A stretch of DNA of 64,000 nucleotides, taken from assembly GCA_030544235.1 (NCBI GenBank), contig CM060472.1:24577224-24641223 (forward strand), written 5' to 3'. The position numbers and the translations under genes were made by a program. The DNA comes from Lepturacanthus savala (lineage: Eukaryota > Chordata > Actinopteri > Scombriformes > Trichiuridae). Numbering within the stretch: the stretch's first letter is position 1; each line of letters starts with the position of its first letter. Below the pieces are notes generated by a model. The model worked only from the letters and a program-made list of their open reading frames with translations, was not told where the DNA came from and ran no database searches. Positions 38,301-47,694 of this stretch are shown here, piece after piece.

Positions 38301-41300
38301 CCAGCTACACAAATTAGAGGCAGGATCGGTTTCATCACTACTCTCGTTTCGCTACATGGCATGATTATTGAAATGATGTTTTGTTTTTGTTTTTTTCCAT
38401 ATACACTAATGATGGAGTCATGTCTTTGGCACACAGCTGGAAGCAGAGAACGAGGTTAACAATGAGATGGCCAACCGGATGTCCCTGTTCTACGCTGAAG
38501 CGACACCCATGCTGAAGACCCTGAGTAACGCCACCACCAAGTTCGTTTCAGAGGTAGATTTCCCATTTATACAGAAGCCACGCTATCAAGACAAGGTTAT
38601 CACAAAGAGCGGGAACTTCCAGAACTGAGACTTGAGTTCAGATTTAAGAAGATATTGTCAAGGAGATTAAGGGGGCACCTAAAAAAACAAATCACATTTG
38701 GAACACTTAGATCTAAGATGATGATGGTAAAATCATCAATCACGGTCAGTCCCTTTCAGGCACAGATGCACAGAAATAAGGAGGATTTGAGAAAACCTGT
38801 AACAATATTTTACCTGTTTCTCAGCATCTCACTTCCCCTGTAGCCTTTGGTGGTGAAAAAAGTGCTCAGACACTTTACATAGTAAGATCATTAATGGGAG
38901 GGAAAAAGAAAAGAAAAAACTAAGTTCCGATACACAAATCTGTTTTTGCTTTTTTGACTTTTTCTTTAATCTTGTTTTTTTTTTGACAAAAGACAGAAAA
39001 AAGTCAGAAACAAAATCATATTTAACAATTGGTTGTATTTTAAAAGCTAAAGTTATATTATCCATTGTGTCAAATAAAAATCTGAAGCTACTAAAGCCTA
39101 AAGTGGAGTAGAAAGTAGCATCAAAACACAGTATTTAGGTAAATGTACTTAGTTACTTTCCACCACTGTGGCCTCGTTTACTCTTTACAGAGTTGTGGTC
39201 GACATGAAAATGCTATTCTAAGTTCCATCATATGGTTCAGTCACCTGATAGACTGTTGTGTGAACACTTTCCTTTTCTTGGTTCCTTTCCTGTCAACAGT
39301 ATCTCAGTATAGAGGCGGCAGTATTTCTCTGTCTTCGCACTTCACTGCATCTCGATGTAACAGACATTTGAGAAATCCTCTTGAGACTCATGCAAAATTC
39401 AGAGGACATGAAAGTTGCTTTACCCCGCTTTAGACTCTCTCTACTCTGCAGATGCAATCTGTCTCCACCTTGTGTTAGAACCCTGTGAAATACTGCTGGT
39501 TAATACAGTCTTGTAAAAACAAAAGGAAAAGAAAAAGGTTTGTTGCTCGTCTAAACGTTGAAATGAAAATCATGACACTGACACTTCTTTTTTTTCCTTC
39601 TTCAGAATAAGACCTTGCCCATAGAGGACACCACAGACTGTCTGAGCACCATGGCCTGCGTGTGCCGCGTCATGCTGGAGACTCCGTGAGTATTCTCTGC
39701 TCTTCCCCCTTTCCGTCTCCTCATCCCCTTGTCTTTCTGAAAATTTTAATTAAGAAGCCCTTTCAAAGTGAACATGAAAAGATCCTTTTCACGTTTGCAA
39801 AATTATAAGAAACGGATAAAGAGCTGGATCACGTCCTTCATGCCAAATTTACATCATTTAGCGATTTATGTTTTCACAGATTGAATTATAGACTTTTTCG
39901 GGCCTCCTCCTGCCTCTGTATCCAATAATTCTTTGGTTTCAATTTAACAAAGTTCTCCGTGTTGTTTTGTGCGTGTGGAACCTTCTTCCTGTCCCAGGGA
40001 GTACCGCTGTCGGTTCACCAACACAGACACCATGCTGTTCTGCATGAGGGTGATGGTGGGAGTCATCATTCTCTATGACCACGTTCACCCCGTCGGGGCT
40101 TTTGCCAAGACCTCCAAAATCGATGTAAGTAACACAAACACACACATGCTACAGTTCAAAATCTGTCTGGTGTTCGTCCCTAATACAGAGCAGGAAAGTC
40201 TGCCTCAATCTAGTAACGAAGGTTAATTTAATAATCTTCATTGCCAATTAAAATACTTTTAATCCAAAACTGACACTTTGATTATGTATATTATAAATGA
40301 TATCCCTTTATCAATATTGTATTTCTTATGGCTGACAATGCTTCAGTAAAGTATTTTACTCCACAGTCTATAAAACCTACAAAATAAATGATAGGATAAA
40401 AAATATGGAATATATTGTTAATTATGTTTTCAGTTTGATAAATAAAGTTTTGAACTTGATTTGATGTGTTGTGTAGTAGTAAATTCCATTTACTTTCATT
40501 TTTGTAAATATTTAAATCTGTAACTTCACTTTTACTTATATTGGAGTTGGAAGTAATGTACTTTGCTAAGCTTTATTGACTTACATTACAAAGTTTAAAA
40601 ACACTGTCTCAACACCTAATTATGTAAAAAGACTCCGAATCAGAATACTTTATTAATCTAATCTACAGAAAGAGGCCCACTGATTCATAGTGTCTGACAT
40701 ACAACAAAAGAAGCGAAGAGAAGAAATGTCAACAGAAAAGAAGTGAATAAGTAACTTTTACTCTGAATAAGTAACTTTTACTCTGAGTAGCCTACATTTT
40801 AAACAAGGCACTTGTAAATATATGTAAGTAATATTCTACTTAAGCCAAATTTCAAGGTGACAATACTTACTATTACTATTATATACCATACTATTTGTAT
40901 TCCTGATTTGTGGATAATATCAATTAAGTGATATTTGAAAATGTTCTTTTGCAGACATGTGAGTTAAGAAGTGAGTTAGGAAATGTGACACATTCTAATT
41001 AAGTCACACTAAAAACGGCTTAATAACTGTAAATGTATTGGTCTGAATGTCTTAGTGTCCAAATTTCTTTCTCCAAAACTGAAATTTTCCAACTTATTGA
41101 AAAAGCAAAACTACACGCTTGGAGGAGGCGACCTTTGACAGGAACAGAGACAAATTTCCCGAGATGAACCAGATATTAGCCAGGACCAAACTCACCTAGC
41201 CTGCTACAACCAACAACACATATAAACTAGTTTAGCTGCAGTCCAACTGTGAGTGAACAGACTATGGTTTATTTAAAAGAGCGAACAGTAGTAGTCTCGG

Positions 41301-42755
41301 GCAAGTGCAGCTCATCTCAACAGGAAACCTCTAAACTTTAATAGCATCTTATTAATTCCTGATGAGATCATTTCTCGCTGCATGTCTCGGTTGTAGCCTA
41401 AATTCTGATGACTTACACTCACCAGGTAGATATTCAAGCAAACTGTTAAGGCAGCGGGAGACAACTAACGCTCGTTTTCATGAACGGTAATTAATTTAGT
41501 GCCGGAGTTATATCCTGTGCCAGATGGCGGTTGGTCAGCGCAGTAGTTAATGCGGGATTCGGAGAGTAACAGGCTTAATTAGAGTGACTGTTCTCCTGTC
41601 CGAGTGGATTTCTTCCAATACTTCATACTTCCAATGCAGCACACATGATAATATCAACTTCAAAGTTTTATAGGTTTTGGAATTTTAACTAGTTTTATGT
41701 CACACATATGAAACTCTGCAGTGAACAAGCTGAGAAAAGGGTAGCTCCCCAAACTAGGACCTTATCTACAGAGTACATGCACCAACAGTGGGTGCATGTA
41801 CCTACCACACACGTGTGTAATGATTTCTTATTAGGCAGTGGTCTCACACCTAACTATGGATACATGGTTCAACAAAGTCCTTCAAGTCCTGGTTGACTCA
41901 TCAGAACCAGGTACCAGGTATATGTGTCTTGCCCAAAGACAATATGACGTTTGCTCAAATGACCTGAGCGGGAACTGACCATTAGATTTTTTGATTGTTA
42001 CTGCGTGAATTAACTAATCCTCAATGCAAAAGTAATTTTATATATATATATAAAGTCCCATCATTGACCGTGGTAGTAATGTGTCGGTCGCAAACGAGCC
42101 GGTCCAAAGAGCCGGCTCTTTGAAGTGAATGATGAGAGCCAGCTCACGTCCATCCGCGAGCCATTGTTTTTTCTTTTTTTTCTTATCTTTTGGAATAGTG
42201 GCCACAGGGAGTCACATGCAAGTTGTGCAACCAATCATGTGAGGTTTGACAAGGGTCATCTCACCAAGCAGGGAAGGGTAGGGTAGCAGCACATATTATT
42301 TTTACTCTTACTTTACTTTATAATAATAGATTTTACAACTGTAAATGCAAACGGCTACAGCAATTTCTTGAAATTCAAATGTTACATGTGTTCAAATACC
42401 AAACACAAGTCAAAGCAGTGTGAAATACAGACAGAATTACAAAAGGTATAAGTGGTGAATATATGAAATATGAAAATAAAGTATAAAAGTATAAGTAAAA
42501 GTAAAAGCGGAGCCGAAAGAACCGGCTCTTCTTAGTGAGCTGAGCCAAATGATCCGGCTCACTACAAAGAGCTGAAACTCCCATCACTAGACCGTGGGTC
42601 CAATGCGCAGAAATCACACCTAAAAACTACAATTCCGACGAATGATGCATCACAAGATGCACACGCATGTCAGGGAATATATATATACACAGTATATATA
42701 TAGTAGAAGCAGCAATTCACTTTTAAAAATGTGTCTTTGGGTCAGCGTGTGGTGC

Positions 42756-42822
<67 letters not shown>

Positions 42823-43136
42823 ATCTGAGGCTACTGACCTTTCTCTAATGCCCTGTACTGTCTTTGTGCTGTGTGTAGATGAAGGGCTGCATCAAGGTGC
42901 TGAAAGAGCAACCATCCAACAGTGTGGAGGGACTTCTGAACGCACTGAGGTGTGTATGAACATGTATGTGTGTGTGTGTGTGTGTTAAACAGAAACATGA
43001 CACTAGTGCCTGTAAGAGCTTTCTGACTATAACATATCTTCCTTTGTCACCTTCCATTTCTGTTTTTCCCAGGTACACGACACGACATCTAAACGATGAC
43101 AGCACCTCCAAACAAATCAGGGCCCTCCTGCAATGA
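29277..43136 (+). CDS. cyria: CYRI family protein (CYRIA-like), spliced CDS of ten coding exons
   Basis: CYRI proteins bind active Rac1 at the membrane and restrain SCAR/WAVE-Arp2/3 actin branching, shaping lamellipodia and macropinocytosis (family knowledge). Seen here: exons 29277-29346, 33617-33738, 35268-35373, 37807-37943, 38066-38143, 38437-38553, 39606-39685, 39998-40124, 42879-42949 and 43073-43136 join without a frame error into 972 nt, or 323 residues plus TGA, matching the length I recall for human CYRIA. The protein starts Met-Gly-Asn, so Gly2 is a probable myristoylation site. The Arg159-Arg160 pair in SYYRRTISRNR corresponds to the Rac1-contacting Arg160/Arg161 of CYRI-B. QEKAWNAVCPLV and NEVNNEMANRMSLFYAEATP favour CYRIA over CYRIB, while the last exons are mixed (ALRYTTRHLND). 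All introns are GT-AG. A teleost-specific duplicate of cyria cannot be excluded. Confidence 0.95.
29401..29437. repeat. (TG)n tract just after cyria exon A
   Basis: GTGTGTGCAC then pure TG, starting 55 bases after the exon A donor. Confidence 0.9.
30150..30229 (+). CDS. cyria: cyria alternative first coding exon B (CYRIB-type N-terminus)
   Basis: A polypyrimidine tract ends in TTCCAG at 30149, with ATG at 30157 (CACATGG). The exon encodes 24 residues starting MGNLLKVLACAELEHG and ending VFLDFE, then one base before a GTGAGA donor at 30230. It ends in the same phase as exon A, so it can replace A but cannot be spliced in series with it and still start at A's ATG usefully. From memory, human CYRIB starts MGNLLKVLTCTDLEQG and ends FFLDFE, so this is the CYRIB-type end. 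The splice to the shared exon creates His (CAT) where exon A gives Asn (AAT). Use of this exon would give 324 residues. Expression is inferred from intact frame and splice sites only. Confidence 0.82.
30230..31779 (+). other. First part of the intron between exon B and coding exon 2
   Basis: Contains C16, a repeat fragment near 30980-31070 (CATGGTGGCGCTACAGG) and otherwise unique-looking sequence. No exon seen. Confidence 0.45.
30350..30365. repeat. Homopolymer C16
   Basis: Sixteen C residues 120 bases after the exon B donor. Confidence 0.9.
31780..32135. repeat. Fold-back interspersed repeat, second copy
   Basis: The left arm reads GGGGAAGCAGCTAGCCTGGC (near 31904). The right arm carries the inverse, CAGGCTAGCTGTTTCCCCAC (near 32070), followed by GGTAAGCTAATTG. 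Same family as 15185-15710. It lies in the intron between exon B and coding exon 2. Confidence 0.6.
32136..33400 (+). other. Second part of the intron before coding exon 2
   Basis: The segment 32640-32790 (GGAGGCAATGCCTCAGGGTG; AATAATCAGCAGCGAGTGGA) is repeat-free and could be a conserved element. Nothing else is seen. Confidence 0.4.
33617..33738 (+). CDS. cyria: cyria shared coding exon 2
   Basis: The exon starts after a C/T-rich acceptor ending CCCAG and stops at a GTGAGC donor. It completes residue 24 and encodes residues 25-64, including AQPTEAETAVWNQVSAVLEE and ending GQEIRE. The AVWNQVSAVL segment matches CYRIA (EIWNQISAVL in human, from memory) better than CYRIB. It is preceded by a roughly 200-base pyrimidine-rich stretch (33400-33616). 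Confidence 0.95.
34334..34813. mobile_element. hAT-type MITE of the GTGGTGGAAAGTAAC family
   Basis: The right end, TTTGTTACTTTCCACCACTG, is inverted relative to the left end (GCGGTGGAAGAGACATTCAG). Flanking octamers AAAATGAT (34326-34333) and AAAATTAT (34814-34821) match at 7 of 8 positions, consistent with an old hAT duplication. It lies in the intron between coding exons 2 and 3. Confidence 0.7.
35268..35373 (+). CDS. cyria: cyria shared coding exon 3
   Basis: The acceptor is TGCCTGCAG and the donor GTGAGC. The exon encodes residues 65-99, from AIQNPGDLALQEKAWNAVCP to KRFYEFSLRL, plus the first base of residue 100. The AWNAVCPLV block is a CYRIA signature; CYRIB has AWGAVVPLV as I recall. 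Confidence 0.96.
35374..37132 (+). other. Intron between cyria exons 3 and 4
   Basis: Mostly unique-looking. A 66-codon frame at 36297-36497 (KEEKDRILLRQRIYKLEQ) has a helical look but no start context, homolog or splice support that I can name. Confidence 0.4.
37133..37345. repeat. Interspersed repeat fragment (GGNCCATGAATGTC family)
   Basis: Contains TGTGGCCCATGAATGTCAGT and AAATTTTATGGGCAACCCAA, matching in order the block at 59450-59660 (GGGGACCATGAATATCTGTA). Related pieces occur at 30980-31070 and 53890-54090. Non-coding. Confidence 0.4.
37807..37943 (+). CDS. cyria: cyria shared coding exon 4
   Basis: The acceptor is TGTTTTGCAG and the donor GTGAGA. The exon completes Glu100 and encodes residues 101-145, including NALRSLLEALTSPPYAP, then the nearly invariant [20 protein letters not shown] and FDELK. 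It ends in phase 0. Confidence 0.96.
38066..38143 (+). CDS. cyria: cyria shared coding exon 5, Rac1-binding arginines
   Basis: The acceptor is CATCCTGCAG and the donor GTAAGC; both ends are phase 0. The 26 residues run MTNPAIQNDFSYYRRTISRN and then RLNNQQ. Arg159 and Arg160 (exon A numbering; 160/161 with exon B) are the residues whose charge is needed for Rac1 binding in CYRI-B. They are intact, so Rac1 binding is expected to be retained. Confidence 0.96.
38437..38553 (+). CDS. cyria: cyria shared coding exon 6
   Basis: The acceptor is TTTGGCACACAG and the donor GTAGAT, the least canonical donor in the gene. The exon is phase 0 at both ends and encodes residues 172-210: LEAENEVNNEMANRMSLFYA, EATPMLKTLSNATTKFVSE. 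NEMANR and KTLSNAT are CYRIA-like, whereas TTKFVSE matches CYRIB. Confidence 0.95.
38850..39168. mobile_element. hAT-type MITE, second copy of the GTGGTGGAAAGTAAC family
   Basis: The left end reads TTTGGTGGTGAAAAAAGTGC and the right end ACTTAGTTACTTTCCACCAC, imperfect inverted repeats of the same family as 34334-34813. Internal sequence is A/T-rich with no frame. The boundary on the left and any target duplication are unclear. Confidence 0.6.
39606..39685 (+). CDS. cyria: cyria shared coding exon 7
   Basis: The acceptor is TTCCTTCTTCAG and the donor GTGAGT. The exon encodes residues 211-236, NKTLPIEDTTDCLSTMACVC then RVMLET, and two bases of Pro237. The order and phase agree with the vertebrate family. 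Confidence 0.95.
39998..40124 (+). CDS. cyria: cyria shared coding exon 8
   Basis: The acceptor is CTTCCTGTCCCAG and the donor GTAAGT. The exon completes Pro237 and encodes residues 238-279, including EYRCRFTNTDTMLFCMRVMV, then GVIILYDHVHPVGAFAKTSK and ID. The VGVIILYDHVHPVGAF block is among the most conserved in CYRI proteins. Cys241 replaces the Ser found in the mammalian EYRSRFT motif. Confidence 0.96.
40745..40784. repeat. Tandem duplication, two 20-bp units
   Basis: GAATAAGTAACTTTTACTCT occurs twice in immediate succession, unchanged. Confidence 0.95.
41773..41801. repeat. Perfect 11-bp inverted repeat with 7-base loop
   Basis: GTACATGCACC and GGTGCATGTAC flank AACAGTG. Short enough to be chance, but perfect. 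Confidence 0.85.
42074..42589. mobile_element. hAT-type MITE with 8-bp target-site duplication
   Basis: The 8-base repeat GACCGTGG occurs at 42066-42073 and 42590-42597. The ends are imperfect inverted repeats (TAGTAATGTGTCGG against TAGTGATGGGAGTTTC), with subterminal AGCCGGCTCTTT and, in inverse, GAGCCGGTTCTTTCGGCTC. An 8-bp duplication is diagnostic of hAT transposons. At 516 bp with no transposase frame it is non-autonomous. It lies in the intron between cyria coding exons 8 and 9. Confidence 0.85.
42758..42808. repeat. (TG)n microsatellite, 51 bp, before cyria exon 9
   Basis: Pure TG followed by AAGAGAGAGAGAGAG, ending 58 bases before the exon 9 acceptor. Confidence 0.97.
42879..42949 (+). 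CDS. cyria: cyria shared coding exon 9
   Basis: The acceptor is CTGTGTGTAG and the donor GTGTGT. The exon encodes residues 280-302, starting MKGCIKVLKEQPSNSVEGLL, and two bases of Arg303. The donor opens straight into a (TG)n run at 42966-42985, and a 51-base (TG)n plus GA tract lies 40-120 bases before the acceptor, so the exon is bracketed by microsatellites. Confidence 0.95.
43073..43136 (+). CDS. cyria: cyria last coding exon
   Basis: The acceptor is CTGTTTTTCCCAG. One base completes Arg303, then 20 codons read YTTRHLNDDSTSKQIRALLQ and end at TGA 43134-43136. The C-terminal Leu-Leu-Gln is shared by the family. The exon continues into the 3' UTR. Confidence 0.95.
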
Positions 43137-43911
43137 GAAAGAGGGGAGTGGCGGAGGGAGGGAGGAACGAAGGAGTGCACTTGAAGGAGGAGGAAACAAA
43201 CGCCAGTGGCTGAGAAACCTGTTTGTTTACAACGAACAAAGAAAGTCATCTCGGGGTTTAGAGAAAACGGATGATAGTAAGAAGAGGAAAAATAATTATA
43301 TATATTGTCAGCTGTCCATCATTCTGTCTCTCATTTTGTAAAGTAAGAAAAGAGAAGAAAAAAAGCCAGAAAAGAAAATATAGATATATATTAAAAACAA
43401 GTGAAACACAAGCAGCAGATGAAAATAGGCGGGAATAAAGACTAAAGAGGAAGCTATATTGAAAATTAAGGTCAGAACCGAAGGCGAACGGAAAAAGTAC
43501 AAAAAGCAAGGGTTCATATTGCAGCAGTAGTCTGACAAGTATTTTTGCACACACTTTGAAAACAACACCATCTCCTATTCTGTGAAATCTGATCCCAAAA
43601 CAGATTCCATAAGACTTCACGTTTTACCTCTCACATGCACACACATACACATACACACACACACACACACGCACACACTCAGTTTAGCTCTTGAGGTCAG
43701 GGATGTAGTGACATGACGCAGCAGCTCCGTCTCCTCCAGCTGCACCGATCTACACCTGCAGGTGACTTATGAAGCAATGTGATGGACACACTCCGGAGAT
43801 TTGCTTCCCCACTTGTTTTATTTCTTTTTACGCATCGGTGCAGCTGGGGGATAGGAGGCAAGGACACAAGGAGATAAAGAGACAGCCTCCTTTTTTTTTC
43901 CTAACTTTCTT

Positions 43912-43950
43912 CCATCCATCCATCCATCCATCCATCCATCCATCCATCCA
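43912..43950. repeat. (CATC)n microsatellite in the cyria 3' UTR
   Basis: Nearly ten consecutive four-base units, without interruption. Confidence 0.97.
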
Positions 43951-44075
43951 GGGGATATGTTTTTTTTCCTTGGCACAAAAACACTCCATCCATGGTGTGT
44001 GCCCTTAGCGCTGTGTACGTTACAGCACAAAACCTGTTGCGAGTCGTCTGGCTTTACTTGAACTATATTGTTCAC

Positions 44076-44079
<4 letters not shown>

Positions 44080-44116
<37 letters not shown>
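44080..44116. repeat. (CT)n microsatellite in the cyria 3' UTR
   Basis: Thirty-seven bases of pure CT. Confidence 0.96.
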
Positions 44117-44117
<1 letters not shown>

Positions 44118-44478
44118 ATGTGGTGCTAATGTGGTTTAGATATCACAGTGCTAGCTTGTTAGAAATCATTTGGCTGTGAATGATGCAAGAAGGTATTGTT
44201 AACCCCCCCCAACCCTTTTTGCAACAATACGTTAAATCTGAAACGATGAAAGCAGCCGTCAGATCCGCTTCTCTGTGCTTTCACTGTGCAGTGGAGAAAC
44301 AGGAACAGAATGAGGATTTAACACGCGAATCGACTACTAAAAAATGCAACAAAGGAATTCTAGGAAACCACAGCACACTTATTTTTTCACCCAGTGCCAA
44401 AGCTGATTGGTTTACACTTGTATTACATCATCAAGCTTGGAGGGGGTATGAGGGGATGGAGTCTTGTAAAACATCATT

Positions 44479-44480
<2 letters not shown>

Positions 44481-44521
<41 letters not shown>
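44481..44521. repeat. (CA)n microsatellite in the cyria 3' UTR
   Basis: Forty-one bases of pure CA. Confidence 0.97.
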
Positions 44522-44524
<3 letters not shown>

Positions 44525-45168
44525 TGAGAAGTTGGTCAAATTTACACAAATCTATTAAAAGGGACAGATCTGATTGCTCCTGTGTAAATATGTGCTACTT
44601 TTCTTATCAGGCATCGACACGGTCAGTTTGGGTCCTCAAGGGAAAAATCCGACAAACATCTGCATTCAGTCAACTAGAGTTATTTCTTTTAGTACGAGGT
44701 CGATAAAGAACTAGGACATTAAATAAGTGGGAAATAAAAGTTGAAATAAAAAAAAAAAGATTCAAAGGAGATTTAAAAAATAAGTGCTGTACTTTGGATG
44801 TCTATAGCCCTTAGTCTAACTTAATTTGATCTTATAATATATTTTCTATACAGGGGTATGTGCACAAACATATTCTGTATAAATATATAGATGGCATGTT
44901 GTAAAAGTTCTGACAGAAATGTGTAAATAAGGTGTTTTTATTCATTTTTAATTGTTCAGTGACGCTGAAATGGGTATGTGTTGTCTCTCAGAATTACCAT
45001 GCGTTTGGCTTGGACCATCGGACTTGCCGTAGTCATAGGTTTCAGAAATTCAGCTTCATTATGGCGATTGAACCAGGTGGAGGGGAGGGACGCTACATGG
45101 GTGGGGGGTGGAGGTGGGGGGGGATAGGGGCTGTCCATTTGCTTGTTATTTTGTACATTTTGTGCAAC

Positions 45169-45174
45169 AATAAA
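45169..45174 (+). terminator. Poly(A) signal AATAAA, likely main cyria end
   Basis: AATAAA is followed within 30 bases by TTTATTACATT and then a TG-rich segment (GATGTTGTGTGTCTTC), the usual hexamer plus downstream-element layout. The alternative hexamer at 43434 lacks such a clear downstream element. Confidence 0.5.
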
Positions 45175-45976
45175 CTTGTCATTTATTACATTCAACCCTC
45201 GATGTTGTGTGTCTTCATAGAGATTTGGCGGTCCTTCTCTGTCACACCGTGAGTTAATGCAGTAACTGATATAATTATGTTATAATGATGGTACAGATTT
45301 AACCATTAAGATTGACGTAATGCACATTATGATATGCAACACATGCATGCAACCATCTAGGCAGCTTTGAGCCTGCAATGTATCCAAATCCAACACAACC
45401 CTCAGTTAAGCAGTAAAGAAAAAATGGATGGTCCACAATTTATATCAGGCTAGTTGTAATGGCTGCTAACTTTATTCTGTCAAAAATGGCAACGTAAGCT
45501 CACGTTATTTATTATAATTTAAAGAAATTACGAAACAATTAAAGGGTGAAGCAGTTCCTTATGTGAATGGAGTAAGTTGGCTAAAAGGTGGTTCCTAATA
45601 TGGGGGTAGAGGGTTCAAAAGTGGTCTCAGGATGAATCTCAAAAAGGTCATAAGATGAATTACGAGGTAGCAAATAAAAACAGATTGTTCTAACTTTTCT
45701 TTGTTCTTTGCATGTTTTTTTATACTGTTATACTACTTTACTATAGAAGCGTACTGTATAGTTTTTTTTAATGGTCTATAAATAACATTGTAAAATACAA
45801 CCCTCAGATGAGCAGAAAAGACACACACAGATAAAGATGTAAAAGCAGTCATTGCAAGTAGATATGACTTTGTGTCACACAGGGTCACAAACCAATGAGG
45901 AAACAGATGTAGACATTGAAAGAAACTGAGTTGGCAACCAAACTCCAAGAACCAGAGAAGGAAGGTCCGTGTAAGA

Positions 45977-47180
45977 CCGGTCTTGGTCTTGAGACCACTT
46001 TTTTGTGGTTTTGGTCTTGTCTTGGTCTCGACAGTCTCTGGTCTTGGTCATGTCTCAGACTGGCAGAGTGGTCTCAGAGGGCTTTTTTTTCCCCCCTTAG
46101 ATATCACTATTGGTGGTGATATCACGGTAGTTCATTGCATCACGGTTGAGGAATGGAGAAATAATTTTACGTTCATTCTTATTCAGATTCACTCTGGAAG
46201 GAGAAGGTTCCACCGTCCACTGAAATCCATATAAAGAGAGTCACTCGGGCCTGGTAAGTAAAGGTCCATGAAAGTACACAAAAGCTGTGTAATATTCCTC
46301 CATACTGCTAGTACACTGCAATCTAAGTGTCTTGAATGCATAATGTTCAGAGTTTACTCGAAGGAATGTCATTTGTTTTATTTTCGAATTGAATAAAGTT
46401 GCTGAATGTTTTTGTTTCTATTTAGTGGAATACATTACTCTGTAATTACATTCTTAATATTTTACCACAAAATAAAATAATAATAAATATACTGAAGCAA
46501 AACCAATCATCTATCCAGATTTATTTACGTTAGATTTTAAAAAATTCATAAAAAAAAAACAATTTACTTTTTTTTTTTTCCTGAAAACTCAGCTGTATTC
46601 TTGTCCTGCATGTCACTGGCTACCTCTACACACAATTTGCGGTCAAGTGACTGTTCCATATTAATATAATCCCATGTTGAAATCATAAGTAATACACAAT
46701 ATATGGCTAATGAGGCAAATTTTACATACCAAAATATACTGTGTTATATATTGTCTACTGTATATAGTTAAAATTATACCGCAATATCAATTTTAGGTCA
46801 TATGGCCCACCCGATTTTGTGTACATACTGCCCTCAACCTATTTATATCATATTTCAGTTTTCTTTATTGCTATGGTGTATTTGAGATAGTACCACTTTA
46901 ATAGCATTCAGGAGTCAATCACTCTCAGTCAATTGATGAAAACATTTGTAGTGAGTTCAGAAACAGACATGAACTGTCTCTGTATTGGTGTGCCTGTAGT
47001 TGATATAATATGAAGTAATATTTATCTTAAGCAGCTACAACTCATGCAAAATGGGGAAAATATGGTGGCGTTTTTGTTTAGTTTTTATGGTGCCGGTCTT
47101 GGTCTCAACTGGTTTTGGTCTTGGTGTGGTTTGTCTTGGTCTTGATACTCTCTGGTCTTGGTAATGCCTTGGTCTCAGTT
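45977..47180. repeat. Pair of direct GGTCTTGGTC-rich repeats 1.1 kb apart
   Basis: About 100 bases at 45977-46080 (CCGGTCTTGGTCTTGAGACC, then CTCTGGTCTTGGTCATG) recur in the same order and orientation at 47093-47180 (CCGGTCTTGGTCTCAACTGG, then CTCTGGTCTTGGTAATG). The intervening kilobase is AT-rich with no frame. They could be diverged terminal direct repeats of one element or two copies of a simple-sequence-rich repeat. Confidence 0.4.
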
Positions 47181-47667
47181 TATGCAGTCTTGACACACAC
47201 ACACACACACCCATCCCGCCTGTGATGCAGCAGGTCAAAAGGATCATACAGAGCTGATGTGTCTTCGGTATAGTGTACCATCAATCAATTTAGTCTAATA
47301 ATTTGTTGTCTTTCTGGGTACAATGCATTCTTCCATTCCAGGAAAGTTGAACTGTCATGTCCCCATCTCACCACAAGGGGTCAGCAACATATCACTTTAT
47401 GCCAGGCTGAAAAACAAACCAATTTCGATAAATACATGAGTAACACTCTCAATCAGGATCCAAATCAGAAGGCACGGTAATAAAACATCAAATATGTCAT
47501 CAAGGAATTGATACGTTTCTCTCATGCAGGTATGCTTGATAATTAATCGACTTAAAAGGTTGTTAACACTGTTCTGAGAACCTGAGTAGGTTTTTAAACC
47601 GAAAACTGGGTAATTGGCTGGAGGCACAGTCCAGTCAGCTGTGAGGTCCGTCTGGTTGAACTGTACA

Positions 47668-47694
47668 GTGTGTGTGTGTGTGTGTGTGTGTGTG
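47668..47694. repeat. (TG)n microsatellite, 27 bp
   Basis: Pure TG run downstream of the cyria end. Confidence 0.95.

Larger units (their letters stand above)
40125..42065 (+). other. Intron between cyria exons 8 and 9, first part
   Basis: AT-rich with a tandem duplication (40745-40784), AGTAACTTTTACT patches related to the GTGGTGGAAAGTAAC MITE family, and an 11-bp dyad. No gene. Confidence 0.45.
43137..45200 (+). other. cyria: cyria 3' untranslated region (inferred extent)
   Basis: No splice acceptor or further reading frame is needed after the stop. The region holds a (CA)n run (43645-43680), a (CATC)n run, a (CT)n run and another (CA)n run. A minor AATAAA lies at 43434, but the best end signal is AATAAA at 45169-45174, followed by a T/G-rich stretch from about 45180. 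The resulting UTR of about 2 kb is plausible for this gene family. The exact cleavage point is inferred. Confidence 0.6.
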
